A DNA stretch of 64,000 bases from Pestalotiopsis fici W106-1 (taxonomy: Eukaryota; Ascomycota; Sordariomycetes; Amphisphaeriales; Sporocadaceae): NCBI RefSeq assembly GCF_000516985.1, contig NW_006917095.1:1741077-1805076 (forward strand), read 5' to 3'. Below the pieces are notes generated by a model that searched no databases, was not told where the DNA came from, and worked only from the letters and a program-made list of their open reading frames with translations. The position numbers and the translations under genes were made by a program. Below, in pieces: positions 10,262 through 23,124 of this stretch; position 1 is the first letter of the stretch; each line of letters starts with the position of its first letter.

Positions 10262-13200
10262 TCAAATGCTTGCGAGTCGCGTCTTTGTCTCTGGAATCTT
10301 TGCATAACAGACCATGAGCTTTAGTCTCGTATCGTACTCCTCGCACTCAGTCAAGACTGTGCGGTCTCTCCAAATCGATGTCTTCATGCCTGTCGAGGTC
10401 TCGTACAGGCGGTTGTACCACCAGCGGCCAACCTTTGCAACCATCTTGGTAATATTGGCGTCGCCCTTTTCCGTCTCATCGTTCATCATTTCGGCCAGGC
10501 TCCGTTCGTCCTTTGTTCGTCTCCGCGAACCACGTTCTGATGAAGAGCCGGCAATCGCACTGGCTACAGGGACACCGACCCAGCAGTTCTTGATGTCGGT
10601 GAACCCTTGCTTTCCAAGGAGGCGTAGTATGGTATCTGCAGTGCTACTGAGGCTAATCTCAGCTTGCTGTGCGCTGATGCGCTCCTTCAGCTGTCGAACG
10701 GCGCGCCGAGTATGACTTCCCATCTTGTTCAAGTCGACATCGAGGATCGAAAGTTCGACATATCCACCAGGCTTGAGAACGCGTCGAGCTTCAGAAATGA
10801 TATTACGGTAGTGGGATTCCGGAGCCATGGCGGGAAATCGAAAGACGACTGTGGTGAAGCTCTCGGATCCAAACGGAAACTTGTCCATGTGGGAGGTATA
10901 TTGGATCTGGTGATGATTTGATGGTGATGCTGGGAATTGTGTCGCAGTGCGTTGCTCCTGAGACACTGGTGCACGAGGAGATAGGTTGAAGAAAGTTGCC
11001 GCAGGGTAAGTTTCAGCGGCATAGAATGACCAATCGTCGTTGCCAAGTCCGTCAATGACCAGGATAGAGTGTCGCTTGAGTGATCCAACCACGGGAACGA
11101 GCTCATCTCGAGCTGGGCTGAATAGCACATGCCCAAAAGTGAGCCATTTACTAACTGTCATCGAACCTACTCTAAGGTTCACTTGAGCAAGTGGAGATTC
11201 GTCACTGGCACTGCTGCTGCCTGAAGCTCTGGTCTGACGACTCTTTGCCGAACTAGCACTGCTTCTCTGAACGGACCTGCGGATATCCGGGGATTCTGTA
11301 GTGTTGTTCCTATCCTCGTACTCGGACACAAATTCTGAGACTGAGAATGGAGTCTCTGGAGGCTCGGTCCCGAATCGAAAGGCTGCGTTGATACGAGCTG
11401 TCATATCAGCACTGAAGTGACTTGAAGTAGACTTTCCGGTTGTGATGGAACTTCGGACATCTTTTGCTTCGTCCTTTGGTTCTTCCTCTGCCTGCTCCTG
11501 AGGTGGAAAGGTGCGTACAGTAGGTGACTCGAGCGGCCCGGTAATTCTCTTTGCCAGTTTGGTGCCATAGTTTTCCAGGTGAAATGGAATGCCTCTCGAT
11601 GATGTTGCTGACGGCGGGACATCACCGAGCAGGTCATTGTACTCGTCCCAGATTTCATCCTCTGCCAGGGGCGCAGTCGGCGCAGGGATCACAGCAACAT
11701 GCTGTGCAAAGAGTGCGATCCCGGAGCTGCTGGAGCTGGAGCTTGTCGTGCATTCCGATCCTTTCCTTATAGGAAACGCAAGGAATTCCCCGCTAGGCCG
11801 TGCAGAATCGAGCGAGCGGCTCTTCTTGTGCCCAAGAGATCTGGGTGGAGGACCAACGGTGCTAGTTGTAATGGTGGACGCATCTTGTGAGAGCTCAGGC
11901 GTGGACGACGTTGGTGGACTAGGTCCTTTGGCAATGGAGTCACCATTCATGCTGCGACGATTTGGCGGAGGAAGCTGCAAGCTGATGCGATTGAACGGCC
12001 GTGAGAAGCTCTTTGTTGATGTATGTTCTGGGCGCCGGTTGACCACCTTTGGAATTCTTCCCACTTGTGGCAGGCGACTAGGCCTACCCACACTTGTCTT
12101 GATTTGTCCTGTCTTCATCTCAACGTCAACTGGCTTGTGCTGCAATGAAATCTGTGGTTGGAAGATCATGGGTGAGTTTTGCTTCTGGCTCATCGCAACT
12201 CCCTGCGCAAGTGTCGGCTGTGTCGGCTGTGTCGGCTGATCAGCGCTATCTTGACTCAGCGTTGAGGGATTTCGTTCATGGCCCTGCCCTGTGGTACTTT
12301 GGGCTGGCAGGCTTGGTGGAACCACAATGTCAGCGTCTCTCAAGATATCTGTGATATCTGGACGTTCCGAATCCTCTTGCTCGGATGAGTCAATTATCGT
12401 ATAAAAAGCAACCGGTTTGCTTGGTGCAACGTCTACTGCAGTTGGTTTTGTCGCGGTTGTGTCTTTCTTTTGCGACCTACCAAATAAATTCCACTTTCGT
12501 GGAGACTTTGGCCGCTTTGTCAGCTTTCTCGGTGCTGGTGCTAATTGCGTTTGAGGCAATTCTAGATCTGATTGCGACAAGGCCAGAGAGTCGTCCGTGA
12601 AAATGGTGTCAACACTCGCGAGAGATGGTGAAGTGATGCCTCGTGTATTGATGGGTTGTGGCAGGTTGACGGGCTTGTGGTCGCCGGTTGTACCGAGTCG
12701 CTGGATGGAGCGCCTGAAAGCAAGGGTAGATTTCATGGGGTCAGCCCCAATATCGCTACTGTTGGATGGACGGTGAGAGTGAGAGGGGTGTGGCATGGCG
12801 GAGGGCCACAGCGTGTTTCTTGCATCTTCCCTAGAAGAAAGAGACGTCGAAGAGCCTTTCCGGGAATCAATGCTGGGCCGAGTGTATGCGAGACTCTGGC
12901 TACTGTCGTTGCGGCTGATTTCAGCACTGGCATTCCTATTTTCAATGATCTCGCCGCCTGCAATAACCACCGGATTGAGACGCGCAAGGAAAAATGGGTC
13001 TACGGATTGTGTGCTTGCCAGGCTGTCTGATGAAGAAGAGGCCCCAGCTGGAGGCGCTGTACTGCTGTTGCGCCGTCTCACGGCTCCCATCTTGCCATAA
13101 CCCTCGTGGCCAGTCCCAGCCGCGGGTCCTTTCCTTGAAGGCTTTTCCTTCTTGTCGGTATTGGCATCTGAATCCGTCTTCCGCCGAGTGAAGAGTCCGA

Positions 13201-14770
13201 ATTTTGATCTAAAGGTAGAAACACCGGGACTGGGTGTGCGAGTCGGTCGACCAGGCTCGGCCTTTCCAGGTTGAGGTAGCGAGGTGGGTGTGGGTTTCGG
13301 GTTTGGCGTTGGTTGGCGACTCACGGGAACTTTTGGCCGAATTTGCTGATCTTGGATACTCGTCGAGCTCATAGACCTAGGCAAAGAACTTGGAGCAATC
13401 TGGCCACTGCGTCGACGTTCCGTGAGGCTGGTAGACGACAAGTTGCTCTGAATTATTGGCAGAGGCCCTCCAAACTGGGAATAGAGGTCAGGGGTATTTT
13501 CTCTGCTCGGTCTTGACGGTGGTGTCGCACGCGCTTGAGGAGATGCTGTGACTTTTTGAACGTTGAGCGGCAGCGTTTGTGGTGGAGATCGTACCGGAGA
13601 TGGAGATCGCATCACTAAAGGGGCCTGTTTCCGAGATGTCTTGGATGGTGAAGCATGGTTGTCATACTCCTTCCTGAGCTTGTGAGAAGACTTTCTTGGA
13701 GGCGGATTCGGTGGTCGCAAGTCCAGGAGTCCTTTCTTTTTGGAATTCTTTTCAACATCGCGAACCGTTGTAGAGCTGGACGAAGATGATGCCAAAGATT
13801 CTTGAACAATTGATAGAGCATGTGAGTCTATGTCAGAAGCATCATCATCATCATCAGCCCTTGTGGTACTTCCAGCGCGTCTCCGGGTGACTGGCGGACG
13901 GGATGGCTGTTTTATTCGTGTCACAGTGCTGCGTGAAGGAAACACCAAGCCGGGAGATACCGATGACATGGAGGTTGGAGTTGTATCCCGACTATATGGG
14001 CCACCGCCGGGAGACTCGGAAAATCTGGTAGATGGACTGCCACTGAAGCTGCTCAATTGGCTGTGACTACTTGCCCCAGAGAATAATGGCGTCGGAGGTG
14101 GCAAGTCATGAGTGGCTAGACGGAACAGCATTTCACTGGCAGGGCCATCACGCGGGACCTGAATATTGCGATATCTGTCCAGTTCTGGGTAAAGAGTTTC
14201 GGTCCTTGTCACTGGGAGGTCGACTTTGAGAGGAATGTGATTCTCCACTGGCGCTTTGGGGACATTTTGCTCCAGGCGCGGTGCTGGCAAATCCACCAGA
14301 ACTTGGGGCCGTGGCATCATTGATGTCGAGTTGGCCTTTTCATGGTTGGCTAAGGGGGGGTTTCGAGCGTTGGATGATCCAGTAGGGACCAGGGACTGCT
14401 TACGTCTCAGAACAGGTCGAGCACGAGGTTGAGTAGTACCGATCTCTTTCTCCTTGACCGGTATGGCTGATGACTTGTATGCAGGTGTAGACTGCGAAGA
14501 ATAAGCTGTCGAGTTCCAGGGCTGGCCCGCATCCTTGACATGCGGTTGCGTATTGGAAGCCGAGGGTCTCCTGGCAGCAGGATTTTGCGGAATTCGGCTT
14601 TGTGTGGTGAAACGGGGAGCTGGCAGTCGTGAGGTTGGTTTGCTCGTAACAGTTCCCTGACCATGTGTAAAGTCTTCCGACGATGTTTCCATATGGCCTA
14701 TCGCCCTCCTCTGCATTGGTCCATTGCCACTCATGTTTCTCGACTGAGAACGTGATCGTAACGACGACAT
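10262..14770 (-). CDS. Large disordered protein with C-terminal SAM-methyltransferase-like domain
   Basis: A single uninterrupted frame of 1502 residues from ATG 14770. Residues 1 to about 1200 are Ser/Pro/Thr/Arg-rich and apparently disordered, with many SP and TP sites that suggest phosphoregulation. The last ~297 residues (from about 1206) are folded and look like a class I methyltransferase of the Methyltransf_11 kind. A degenerate motif I strand is ILVIDGLGNDDW, followed by a strand (FTTVVFRFP) and then EARRVLKPGGYVELSILDVD, the typical post-motif region. Motif I lacks the usual GxGxG glycines, so cofactor binding or activity may be reduced. A short repeated PTQ unit lies near the middle. 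The substrate is unknown. Conservation of this architecture in other Sordariomycetes is my expectation, not something the window shows. Confidence 0.85.
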   Translation of the reverse strand: MSSLRSRSQSRNMSGNGPMQRRAIGHMETSSEDFTHGQGTVTSKPTSRLPAPRFTTQSRIPQNPAARRPSASNTQPHVKDAGQPWNSTAYSSQSTPAYKSSAIPVKEKEIGTTQPRARPVLRRKQSLVPTGSSNARNPPLANHEKANSTSMMPRPQVLVDLPAPRLEQNVPKAPVENHIPLKVDLPVTRTETLYPELDRYRNIQVPRDGPASEMLFRLATHDLPPPTPLFSGASSHSQLSSFSGSPSTRFSESPGGGPYSRDTTPTSMSSVSPGLVFPSRSTVTRIKQPSRPPVTRRRAGSTTRADDDDDASDIDSHALSIVQESLASSSSSSTTVRDVEKNSKKKGLLDLRPPNPPPRKSSHKLRKEYDNHASPSKTSRKQAPLVMRSPSPVRSPPQTLPLNVQKVTASPQARATPPSRPSRENTPDLYSQFGGPLPIIQSNLSSTSLTERRRSGQIAPSSLPRSMSSTSIQDQQIRPKVPVSRQPTPNPKPTPTSLPQPGKAEPGRPTRTPSPGVSTFRSKFGLFTRRKTDSDANTDKKEKPSRKGPAAGTGHEGYGKMGAVRRRNSSTAPPAGASSSSDSLASTQSVDPFFLARLNPVVIAGGEIIENRNASAEISRNDSSQSLAYTRPSIDSRKGSSTSLSSREDARNTLWPSAMPHPSHSHRPSNSSDIGADPMKSTLAFRRSIQRLGTTGDHKPVNLPQPINTRGITSPSLASVDTIFTDDSLALSQSDLELPQTQLAPAPRKLTKRPKSPRKWNLFGRSQKKDTTATKPTAVDVAPSKPVAFYTIIDSSEQEDSERPDITDILRDADIVVPPSLPAQSTTGQGHERNPSTLSQDSADQPTQPTQPTLAQGVAMSQKQNSPMIFQPQISLQHKPVDVEMKTGQIKTSVGRPSRLPQVGRIPKVVNRRPEHTSTKSFSRPFNRISLQLPPPNRRSMNGDSIAKGPSPPTSSTPELSQDASTITTSTVGPPPRSLGHKKSRSLDSARPSGEFLAFPIRKGSECTTSSSSSSSGIALFAQHVAVIPAPTAPLAEDEIWDEYNDLLGDVPPSATSSRGIPFHLENYGTKLAKRITGPLESPTVRTFPPQEQAEEEPKDEAKDVRSSITTGKSTSSHFSADMTARINAAFRFGTEPPETPFSVSEFVSEYEDRNNTTESPDIRRSVQRSSASSAKSRQTRASGSSSASDESPLAQVNLRVGSMTVSKWLTFGHVLFSPARDELVPVVGSLKRHSILVIDGLGNDDWSFYAAETYPAATFFNLSPRAPVSQEQRTATQFPASPSNHHQIQYTSHMDKFPFGSESFTTVVFRFPAMAPESHYRNIISEARRVLKPGGYVELSILDVDLNKMGSHTRRAVRQLKERISAQQAEISLSSTADTILRLLGKQGFTDIKNCWVGVPVASAIAGSSSERGSRRRTKDERSLAEMMNDETEKGDANITKMVAKVGRWWYNRLYETSTGMKTSIWRDRTVLTECEEYDTRLKLMVCYAKIPETKTRLASI
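12212..12238 (-). repeat. In-frame 9-bp tandem repeat (three copies)
   Basis: TGTCGGCTG is repeated three times without change inside the methyltransferase-like gene and encodes a QPTQPTQPT stretch. Its 9-bp unit keeps the frame, so copy-number change would alter only a disordered linker. Confidence 0.85.
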
Positions 14771-17700
14771 GACGAGCGATCACTGCAGCTGGGGGGTTAT
14801 CGTGCCCAGCTCTTGACCAAATTATTATGCTATTATAAAATCATTGCCAACACTGAAGGCAATAAGACTGGTTTCCTTTGGCAATCCTCTCGGTGGCTAT
14901 ATCAGGCCAGCTGATCCGGGGAGAACTCTGTGCCTTGAGTAAAGTACCATCAGACGCTCGCGTTGGTAGTGTGATTCTCGTGAGTGGGTCTGATCTGGAA
15001 CCGTAAAGAAATTGACTATAGGGAGTAGTCCATGGGTTGACGGATAAAATATACTCAAAATGAAGATGAGAGAAGGGGGGTTTTCCGACAAAGGGAATAA
15101 CTGAAAAACACAAATATGCCTCTGGCAAAAACTAACGGACAAGGGATATCGTAGGAAGTTGGCTTGAGGGGAGCGTTCCGGAGAAAGCTTATTGCAGCTG
15201 TGATGGTGTGAAGCTATGCCCTTCACGTAGTATGTGATGAAAAAGAGCCCCAAAAACTAGTGCCCGAGAATGGTGTGGCCGGTAGTGCTGGTGGTGGGAA
15301 TCCGGGCGTTTAACCCAGGTGCTGATATTTTGGTGTGTGTGGTGCTCAACGGCGCAAGCTCACAAGAGGCCCCTCCCCACTCTGCGCACACAATGAACGG
15401 GCTATTTTGTCTGTACTTTGTAGTTGAGAGCGCCTCCAAGCTTTAGTGCCCCAAGAAGCTGTGTGTTGGCAATCGACGTTGAGAGCTGAACCAAGTATGA
15501 AAAATGACGACTATTTTACAAGGAATATGCCGAGAGGAAATCAAGAGGGAGAAGAAGAGAGACTACTTCGAAATAGCGAGAAACCGGGAGAGAATGGTAA
15601 AGTAGACACCGAGGAACAAAAATTGTGTGAGGGCAAAAGAATTGTATATAGGAAGATACTTTCTCATGTGTGGTTCCGCTATAGATTTGCACCAATAAAC
15701 TATGTACCGACCCTCAGAGAGGGACACGGGCACAGTAGTTATCCAGACAGCAGTACATGATTCCCATGTACACTTTGTAGAGGGCTGTGGCGTGAGAACC
15801 CCTGCCTCTCAGAGCTTTGGAGCAGCATGTTTTGTAGGCATATTCTGTCACGATATGTCTGTCACCTGTTCGATGTGCTGGGCCACAACTGGACTCGCCG
15901 AAGTAGCGGCCTGGGAGACTGCCCAGATAGGAGATGCCCTGGGTAGATCAGCGAGATCGCTTTCCACCGGGAAGCGCTGAGCGCTGAGTCACCAGAGGAC
16001 CAGAGGTGCCGCTGCCGAGACACAGCCAGTCGTAGAGGCACGCGAAAGCGGAGGCGACCAGCACAAGGGTTCCAGGTATACACTAAACCAGTACTTTGTA
16101 CACAAGGTAGTGCCACAGTGAGTAGCACCAAATTGCCGTAGTTGCAAGTACTGTAGTAGATCCTGGCCTGGGTTGCTAGGTGCTCGTTGTTTGCAAGGGA
16201 CTGATTTATTCATGGAATACCACGCAAAATCGGTAGCCAATGCAACTCGCTCGACTCGTCGCAGTGGGGATCGATGAGGAGGGAAGAAACAGGAACAGGC
16301 CCTGGGTGATAGGCAGAGAAGCGGACGGTGGGCCACTGGATCTGCTGCCAGGCTGCTACTTGCATGCAACTGCGCCGCTATGCGCGTAAACATGTCTGAG
16401 ATGCTGCATATTTTGACGTCCTATGAGAGCTCAGCAGAGCAAAGTCACAGTTGCCATTCGTCGAACCCCACCCTGGTCCATCGGTGGCCCATTGCCTTCT
16501 TGGTAAAGAGGTGAGAAAAAGGATCGATTCGTCCATGGGGCGCCCACTCGAGCCATTGGCGAAACTACTAGTAGGCAATGGATATCTTGTGAAGCATTGC
16601 ACCTCTTGGTGGGCAACACAACATGACAACAACCCTGCATATCTTGTCAGAGTTTGCAGTAGTATCCGTAACTAATAAGATGGGTGCATAGCGTGTGATT
16701 AGACATGGAGCAACAAAAGGCCCAGAGTCAAGGAGAGAGAGGGAATAAAAAAAAAATTCTCTTCTCGGATGAATATGCATACGCGGAACATGAGGTTGGT
16801 TGGCCGTGGAAACACCTAGACTAGAGCCTCGAACTTGCACGCAGACGAGTGTGGGTCATGGTCTTTTGTTAGTAGAGGTAGGCGCCGGGAGGGAGCCTGT
16901 AGGCGATGCTGACGGGCGTCCAGTGCGGTTGCAGACCTGGGCGATTGCAGGGAAGAGCGATACGGGTGTTGGCGGATTGGGCGGAGTCCCGGGGGCGCTT
17001 TGGCCCGCGTCCAGTGCTAATTTCTATCGGTATAGTGTAGATTCCAGGTCCATCAAAACGGAATGCAATATCTACCAGTCGGTTTACTCTTTTTCAATTG
17101 TATTGTGGAATACTAAGATTGCCAATATGGAGCTATATGGAGATTCTTTTTCAGGTACACTGCAATCTGGACGTCTGTCTTGACCTCATACGAACTAAAC
17201 ACATTTCGGCTCCGGTCTTGGGCCAGTTATAGCCGTCTGGTCCCTCCCTTGTGCATGCATCAAAGCCTGTGCCTATCATGTATGTCTCACTTGTAAGCGG
17301 CCGATTCGCCACAGCCCACTTAGCGACTGCAAGGTCTTGACTTGAACTCTTGGAAAACCTAAGATCCCTGTCGATCTTTACTGATTTATATGTGATTTAG
17401 TTTTTTACTTATATATCTTATATCAGTACTGTGTCTTTTGGTTCCTGCCCTTATCGTATTCGGAATCTGTACGCTGCATTGGTTTCGTCGATGCTGGGAC
17501 GATTTGTTGGGTGCGGGCCCGGCTTGCCTGCGTTAAGAAGAGCAGTCTGTTGGTCTCTTTGCCACCATGGACACAGCAAAGCTACTAATGTTGCTAATTA
17601 TATCAATTGACAAAAATTGCTGGATCCATTGATATGCAGTTTTATCCATGAATATAAAGACAAAACAATAGAAATCGCCGATGATTTGTTATAGATCGAT

Positions 17701-20700
17701 CTAGGCCGCTCATCAAAGTATCTTCATTCAGTGTCAGTGGTCTGACCATGGGATAACACAACCACAAGGTCTCTCTTCAAATGACGTAGCCTGGAAAACA
17801 AAATAACACATGAATTCTTCTTTTTCCCCCATCCAGTGTAACAGAAGATTTTGAGAAGCCAAAAAGAACAATCCCCCAGAACCTTCATGCATGGGACTAG
17901 GTCTCTGCTTGTGTGGCCGTGGCCCCAATCTCGATCACATGGCCCTGACTGCTGGCTCATCAACTGGGTTAGGCAGGTATTCTTTGGAAATTCACAACCA
18001 ACGGATAATCTACAGGAAAATGAAAGACTAAAAAGAGCCATTGAGAGCTCACGAAGCACAAGATTGCTTTCTTATTATTTCCCATTTCTGAAATATTAAT
18101 TGGGTGCCACCATGCGATGTTCAGGGGATTCCGGCAACGAATCTGACCAAGATTTTTCTGATTGGTTCGTTGACGACAATTGGTGGCCAATCAAGTGCTG
18201 GAGTTGCCCCTTCCCTCAAACTCGCTCTGATAGTCAATAATAGTAGTAGTGCACATAAGGAAACCGTTACCACAGCTGCAAAGGAAGGTGTATGACGATC
18301 GCCATGGTGCAGTTTCGACAGAATCTATCTTGAGACATTTAGCCTTGGATCATTTGATGTTTTCCAATCGTGCCGCGTAATCTCCAGCATTTCGACATCT
18401 ACTGTAAATCATGTACTATACCATAAAGTATGGAATCCACTTTTCGGTTACCTCCTAGGAACCTCGAGCTATGCAAAATGCGTCGAGACACGTCAGGTCG
18501 AGGACACAACTTCTTCATCGTTCGATTAAGAGTCGGTGATCTTAGAAAACTGTGGAAACAGGGTTTTCTACTCTTGGCTTTATCATAACCAGCCAGGAAT
18601 AGAACACCGTGGAGACGCTTGCAGCGCCAGTTGCTGTATATGCAAGCAAGGCAAGCTGAGAGGGCGCCCATGAGTATGTAGTGGCAAGCCTCATGCACTG
18701 CATCGCCCAACGGATTCGCAGATGGGGTTTACCAGAATATCGGGACGAGCTGCGACACTATTCCTACCCTATCTATTGCTGTTTCTACTCTAGTCGATCG
18801 CTTTGTTGTCAACTTCCGAGGTTGTGGCGGGCGCTGTTCAAATTCTTCTTGAAAAGCAGGTATGTATCCTGGGAGTTGCACTGCCACACCAGCGTGCAGC
18901 GTCGCATACTGACCAGCAAAACTTGCTGGTGCGGCGCTCTCACCGACAAGCGAGGTGGACTTGTGGCGTGTACCAACACAATCTGTGACTGACGTGGCAT
19001 ACTCTCATGCGAGCTCTTGTCATGTACGCCTCGCATTCTTTCTTTCAAAGCCCGGAATGTGAGAGGCGAAATTTGGCAAGACCTTTTTACAGATGCCTGG
19101 TGACTGTTGTTGTTGGGTCTGATGGTGAACAACCAACTCAGAGCAAGTCAAATTCCCTACCTTTGAGTTGACAGTGTGTAATGGACCAACGCCCCCAACC
19201 CAGACCCGCCAAGAAAGACCCTGATCTCGAAAAGACAAGGTTCTGACCCGCCGTCGCAGCGGGTACCCAATCGTTGCCCCATGTTTTGCCGCGAGCCAGA
19301 AATCCACCTTCAGGTGAGCAAGGTTCTTTCCAAAACGATTGGGCGCTGTCCTCGACATGACCATCATGGATGTCCTCTTGCCTCGACAACTAAACAGTCG
19401 AGACGGGTAACGTGACCGCAAAGTGGTGTAGAGGTTTGGCTTGTCTCCTGCGGGATATTCGCTCTCAACGGCCGCCATGCTTCAACTGGATGGATCAAAG
19501 AATCATTACTCGCTGACGGCGCCTATAGTCCAGTGTCAACTATTGCCGAAGCGATCAGGGACTGCGGTAGAAAAAGACTCAGACTTGCCGCAAGACACGG
19601 ACGGTAAAGCATTCAACTCTTCCAAGGGCCACAGGAGAGTACAAGTGTAACATGTATCGATCGACCTTTTAAGCGCAATCGGCCCCCAACCACAAATGGA
19701 CATTGCCAAATGCTGTAATCCGAGCTGGTACGTACAAAGCAGCACCCACTCTCGCGTCTATCCCCATTCACATAAGACCGCACTGCTGCATGCATGTCTT
19801 AGACATACAGATCGCCCTGGCGGAACCCGCCCCATCCTCAGCTCACTCAGCCGAACATGGTCATCATTAGTTCGACAACGTCGACTTGTCAAAAACTGGT
19901 TTGCAAAGCTAATTAACTTCCCGCTGCCGTCTTGATTATTCCGCTAACTTTTCTGGTTTTTTCCCCCTCCTAATCGACATCATAGACGTTGGCTGCATTA
20001 ACTTGCAAGCGCAAGAAGCGCAGAACTGTCCAGAAGAGGACATGGTTTTACAGACCGGCGCCGTGCTAGCTGGGAGGTAACGAATATCGAAGGGCGGAGA
20101 CAGGCCTTGCCTTTGCCCTTTCAGAGGTAGTATCGCTTTGCTCCACATGACGCTACTCACCACCACAACCGACTATGCACTTCTCAGAAACGAGAATATT
20201 ACCTATCACTGGTGGAGTCAGCCTAAGACTTCGGGATATTTTACACCAGGCAGTGTTTGACAAATAGCAACCGATTTTCGAGACTTACCCCTTTCCCTCA
20301 AATTCTATGAGAGGGGAAAATACTCTTTTCTGGATCTCAGCATCAATCACCACAACCAATACTGTCCCAGTGGCGTACCCTCTAGCAATGCCCCCAAGGA
20401 TTTAATAGTTTACCTAGACCACTTTCAAAATCTTGGCTGATAGGATGACGACGCACGTTGTCGTGAAAATTATTATGAAAAGTAGCACTCAATCATCTCT
20501 CTAAGGCTGACTGATAAGCTCTTCCATGACATTGGTCTGATCTCCTGGAGCTGCTGGCTGCAGAGCTGACATGGAGAGCAGCTGAAATCCTGGAATCCTT
20601 CGGATGTCCGCTTCGGTCGATCTCTCCCACAACAAGGAAACCTGGTGCTGACTCGAGTGAAGCATGGAACTTCCTGGTTGCGGAATCCCACGACTTGCTT

Positions 20701-23124
20701 TTCCGGAACGTCCCAACCGAAACCAGCAAAAAGCCGTTTCGTAAATGTCACTCTGCTAAACGAGTGGGCAACGAATTGTTACTCTCTATTTCCCATAGGC
20801 ATACCGTTTCATTGGAAAAAGGGGGTGCGGGCCAGACTGGCAGCGGCATCAACTCTTTTAGGATTCGAGAAAAGAAAAACATACTTTGCCTGCATAAAAT
20901 AATAATTACAAGGCTAGGCCACGCTGAAAAGGAGAAAGAAAAAGAAAAAAGCAATTTCCATGGCGTACGGGAGTGCAAGTCATATGACCTGTTGCCATTT
21001 TCGATCCCGCATGAGTATACGCTTTCAACTGGCCAAGTATCACATGCCAGCGGTTCGTCTATTCTCTACTTGGATGCTGTTATTCGTTGCTTGCTACACA
21101 TTGTGGCCGCATTGGACGAGCTGAGCTGAAGAAGAAGCAGAAGCGCCACCACCACCTTTTTGCAACCAGAGTTATTCATTAATCATCCACATGTTCAAGA
21201 GGCGCTGACGACCAACGGCTGACTACTCTTTCAAGACGGCTTCAGGATATCACATGAAATGGATAGTGTGAACTAGCAGCCTCTCATCAGAGCCAAGTAA
21301 TTGTATAGACCGTGATTGGAGTAGGAATCGTCACTCTCCCGCAAATGACAAGGTAGCTGAACAGCATGGTAGCCGGTCGTACTATCTTGTGATGATGTAG
21401 CAATGTGATTTCCCAAGCCCTCTGAGAGATTCAAGGCCTATCGCTCCCGCGATAACTGGTCGATCCAGATTCTGTCATGACACATGACGTCAAGTCATGA
21501 AGGCATCACACCCAAAACATTGCATATCGGAGGTATACCAGTCTCCCTTGTCCATGCAGTCACCTTTAATCTACAGGAGATTTCCAATTCTCCGATAAAT
21601 ACAAATGATAAGCTCCAAAAAGCTTTCTTTCCCACTGAACATGATGAAAATATGCATGGGATTTTGGGTATGCTGGAACAGCACAAACGTTTAGGAAATG
21701 GACTGGTCTCAAAAGTAAACAGACTTGCAAGATAAATACCATTGTGATTTGAATCATTCATGTTCCATCGACTGAACTTCATCGGCAAGACAGTGTATTG
21801 TGTAAAGATTTCCAATAACAAATAAAATCTTACAACATCCGCAAGGGGTTTGGCAAATGCGTTGACCGTATAGGTCGTTTGCAAAGGGAGATCGTGGGTT
21901 CCCTCATCTTTGTGGAGTTTTGCAACAGAAAATACAACGATGATCACGACGAGACCCAAGCGTCTTTTGTCTTGGTGCTTGCAGTTTGAATCGTGTGTTT
22001 CTCATTTCGTTTGAATATTCTTTCCTTCTTCACGGAGAGGAGAGAGGGAGAGAGAGAAAAGAAGAAGAAGAAGAAGCGGCGATCGTTTGGCAGATTCGCT
22101 ACCGTGCGAGTACAAATATGAGCTTCATGCTCGCTTCTTAAGATTGTACATTTGGGCCAGCCCATTCTTCATATTGTTTTTCGTTCCCTTATATCACTAC
22201 AACCAAGAATTTTCGCTCAACCTTTGGCCAAAAGTTTTATATATGAAAAGACCTTGGCAGATGTCCAAGGAGGGCCAAGGGTCGTAGAGGCTCCAGAGGG
22301 CTACTTGATGTGTTGAGCCATAACAGGGTCGGCCTTATTTTGGGTATTATATTCGTTTACACAAATCTGCGATAGATTCTTGAGACGAACAAGAAGAAAG
22401 ATCCAAAATCTTGCTTTTGTAACTGCTCATCAATTCTTCGGGATGGCACAGCACTGCACCGTAGAAGACCTGGATATGTTCAAGGTGTTTGGCGAGTGCT
22501 CAGATTTGTGGCGATTGAGGAGTCCCCATCGTTGCAGCTGCTTCTCTCCTTCAATTTCTTTCGCTTTTCTAGGCATTGCACCTGTCTACCGACACTTAAT
22601 TACAAACGGCAAGGACTCGGATCAAAATGGGAAAAACTGCAGAGGTGAAAAGAATGGGTACTTGGAACCGAGTAACATGGTTGTAATTCTCATACGTAAC
22701 ACAGGAGAAGCGTTATCCATAATTCAACCGCATTCTCGATATACAGATCATCTGACATAAAACAAACAGCAGAGACGTGAGCGTGCCTGAAGAATGTTGC
22801 GCTTCGAGTAAACTGGTACAATGAATCAAGTATCGATTCATATAAATGTAACACTCTCTATCCTCTGCTTGTCCTAATTATGCACAAGCATGGCCAGACC
22901 ATAGGTTGAACAAGAAACCATGCCCAATGATTACATTTAAACCTAAAGAAACTGATTCTTGTCATGCCGACGGATGCCCTGCGTGCTAACCGAACATCAA
23001 TCTTTAATTCATCGGAACGATTGCCGATCTCTCGATATTACACTTCCTTTGTTTCTCGCTGCCTCGGCTTTTCACATTTTTTGTGTCCAAACATCAAACT
23101 CGGCTCCGATCCATCTAAAATCAC
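14771..23124. other. 8.35-kb gene-poor region
   Basis: I find no supportable gene. The longest ATG frames (for example 152 codons at 19020-19478, minus) have no recognisable motif and no companion exons, and many listed frames lack an ATG. The left ~700 bp should hold the promoter and leader of the minus-strand gene starting at 14770. Low-complexity spots include (GAA)n at 22061-22076 and purine runs near 20930-20950. No terminal repeats or transposase-like frames were recognised. Long non-coding transcripts are possible but cannot be called from sequence. Confidence 0.4.

Noticed and set aside
19020..19478. 152-codon ATG frame on the minus strand in the 15-23 kb desert
   Set aside because: No recognisable motif, no partner exons, and frames overlap it on the other strand; open frames of this size occur by chance.
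21495..21959. 154-codon minus-strand frame
   Set aside because: Starts without ATG and has random-like composition with no motif.
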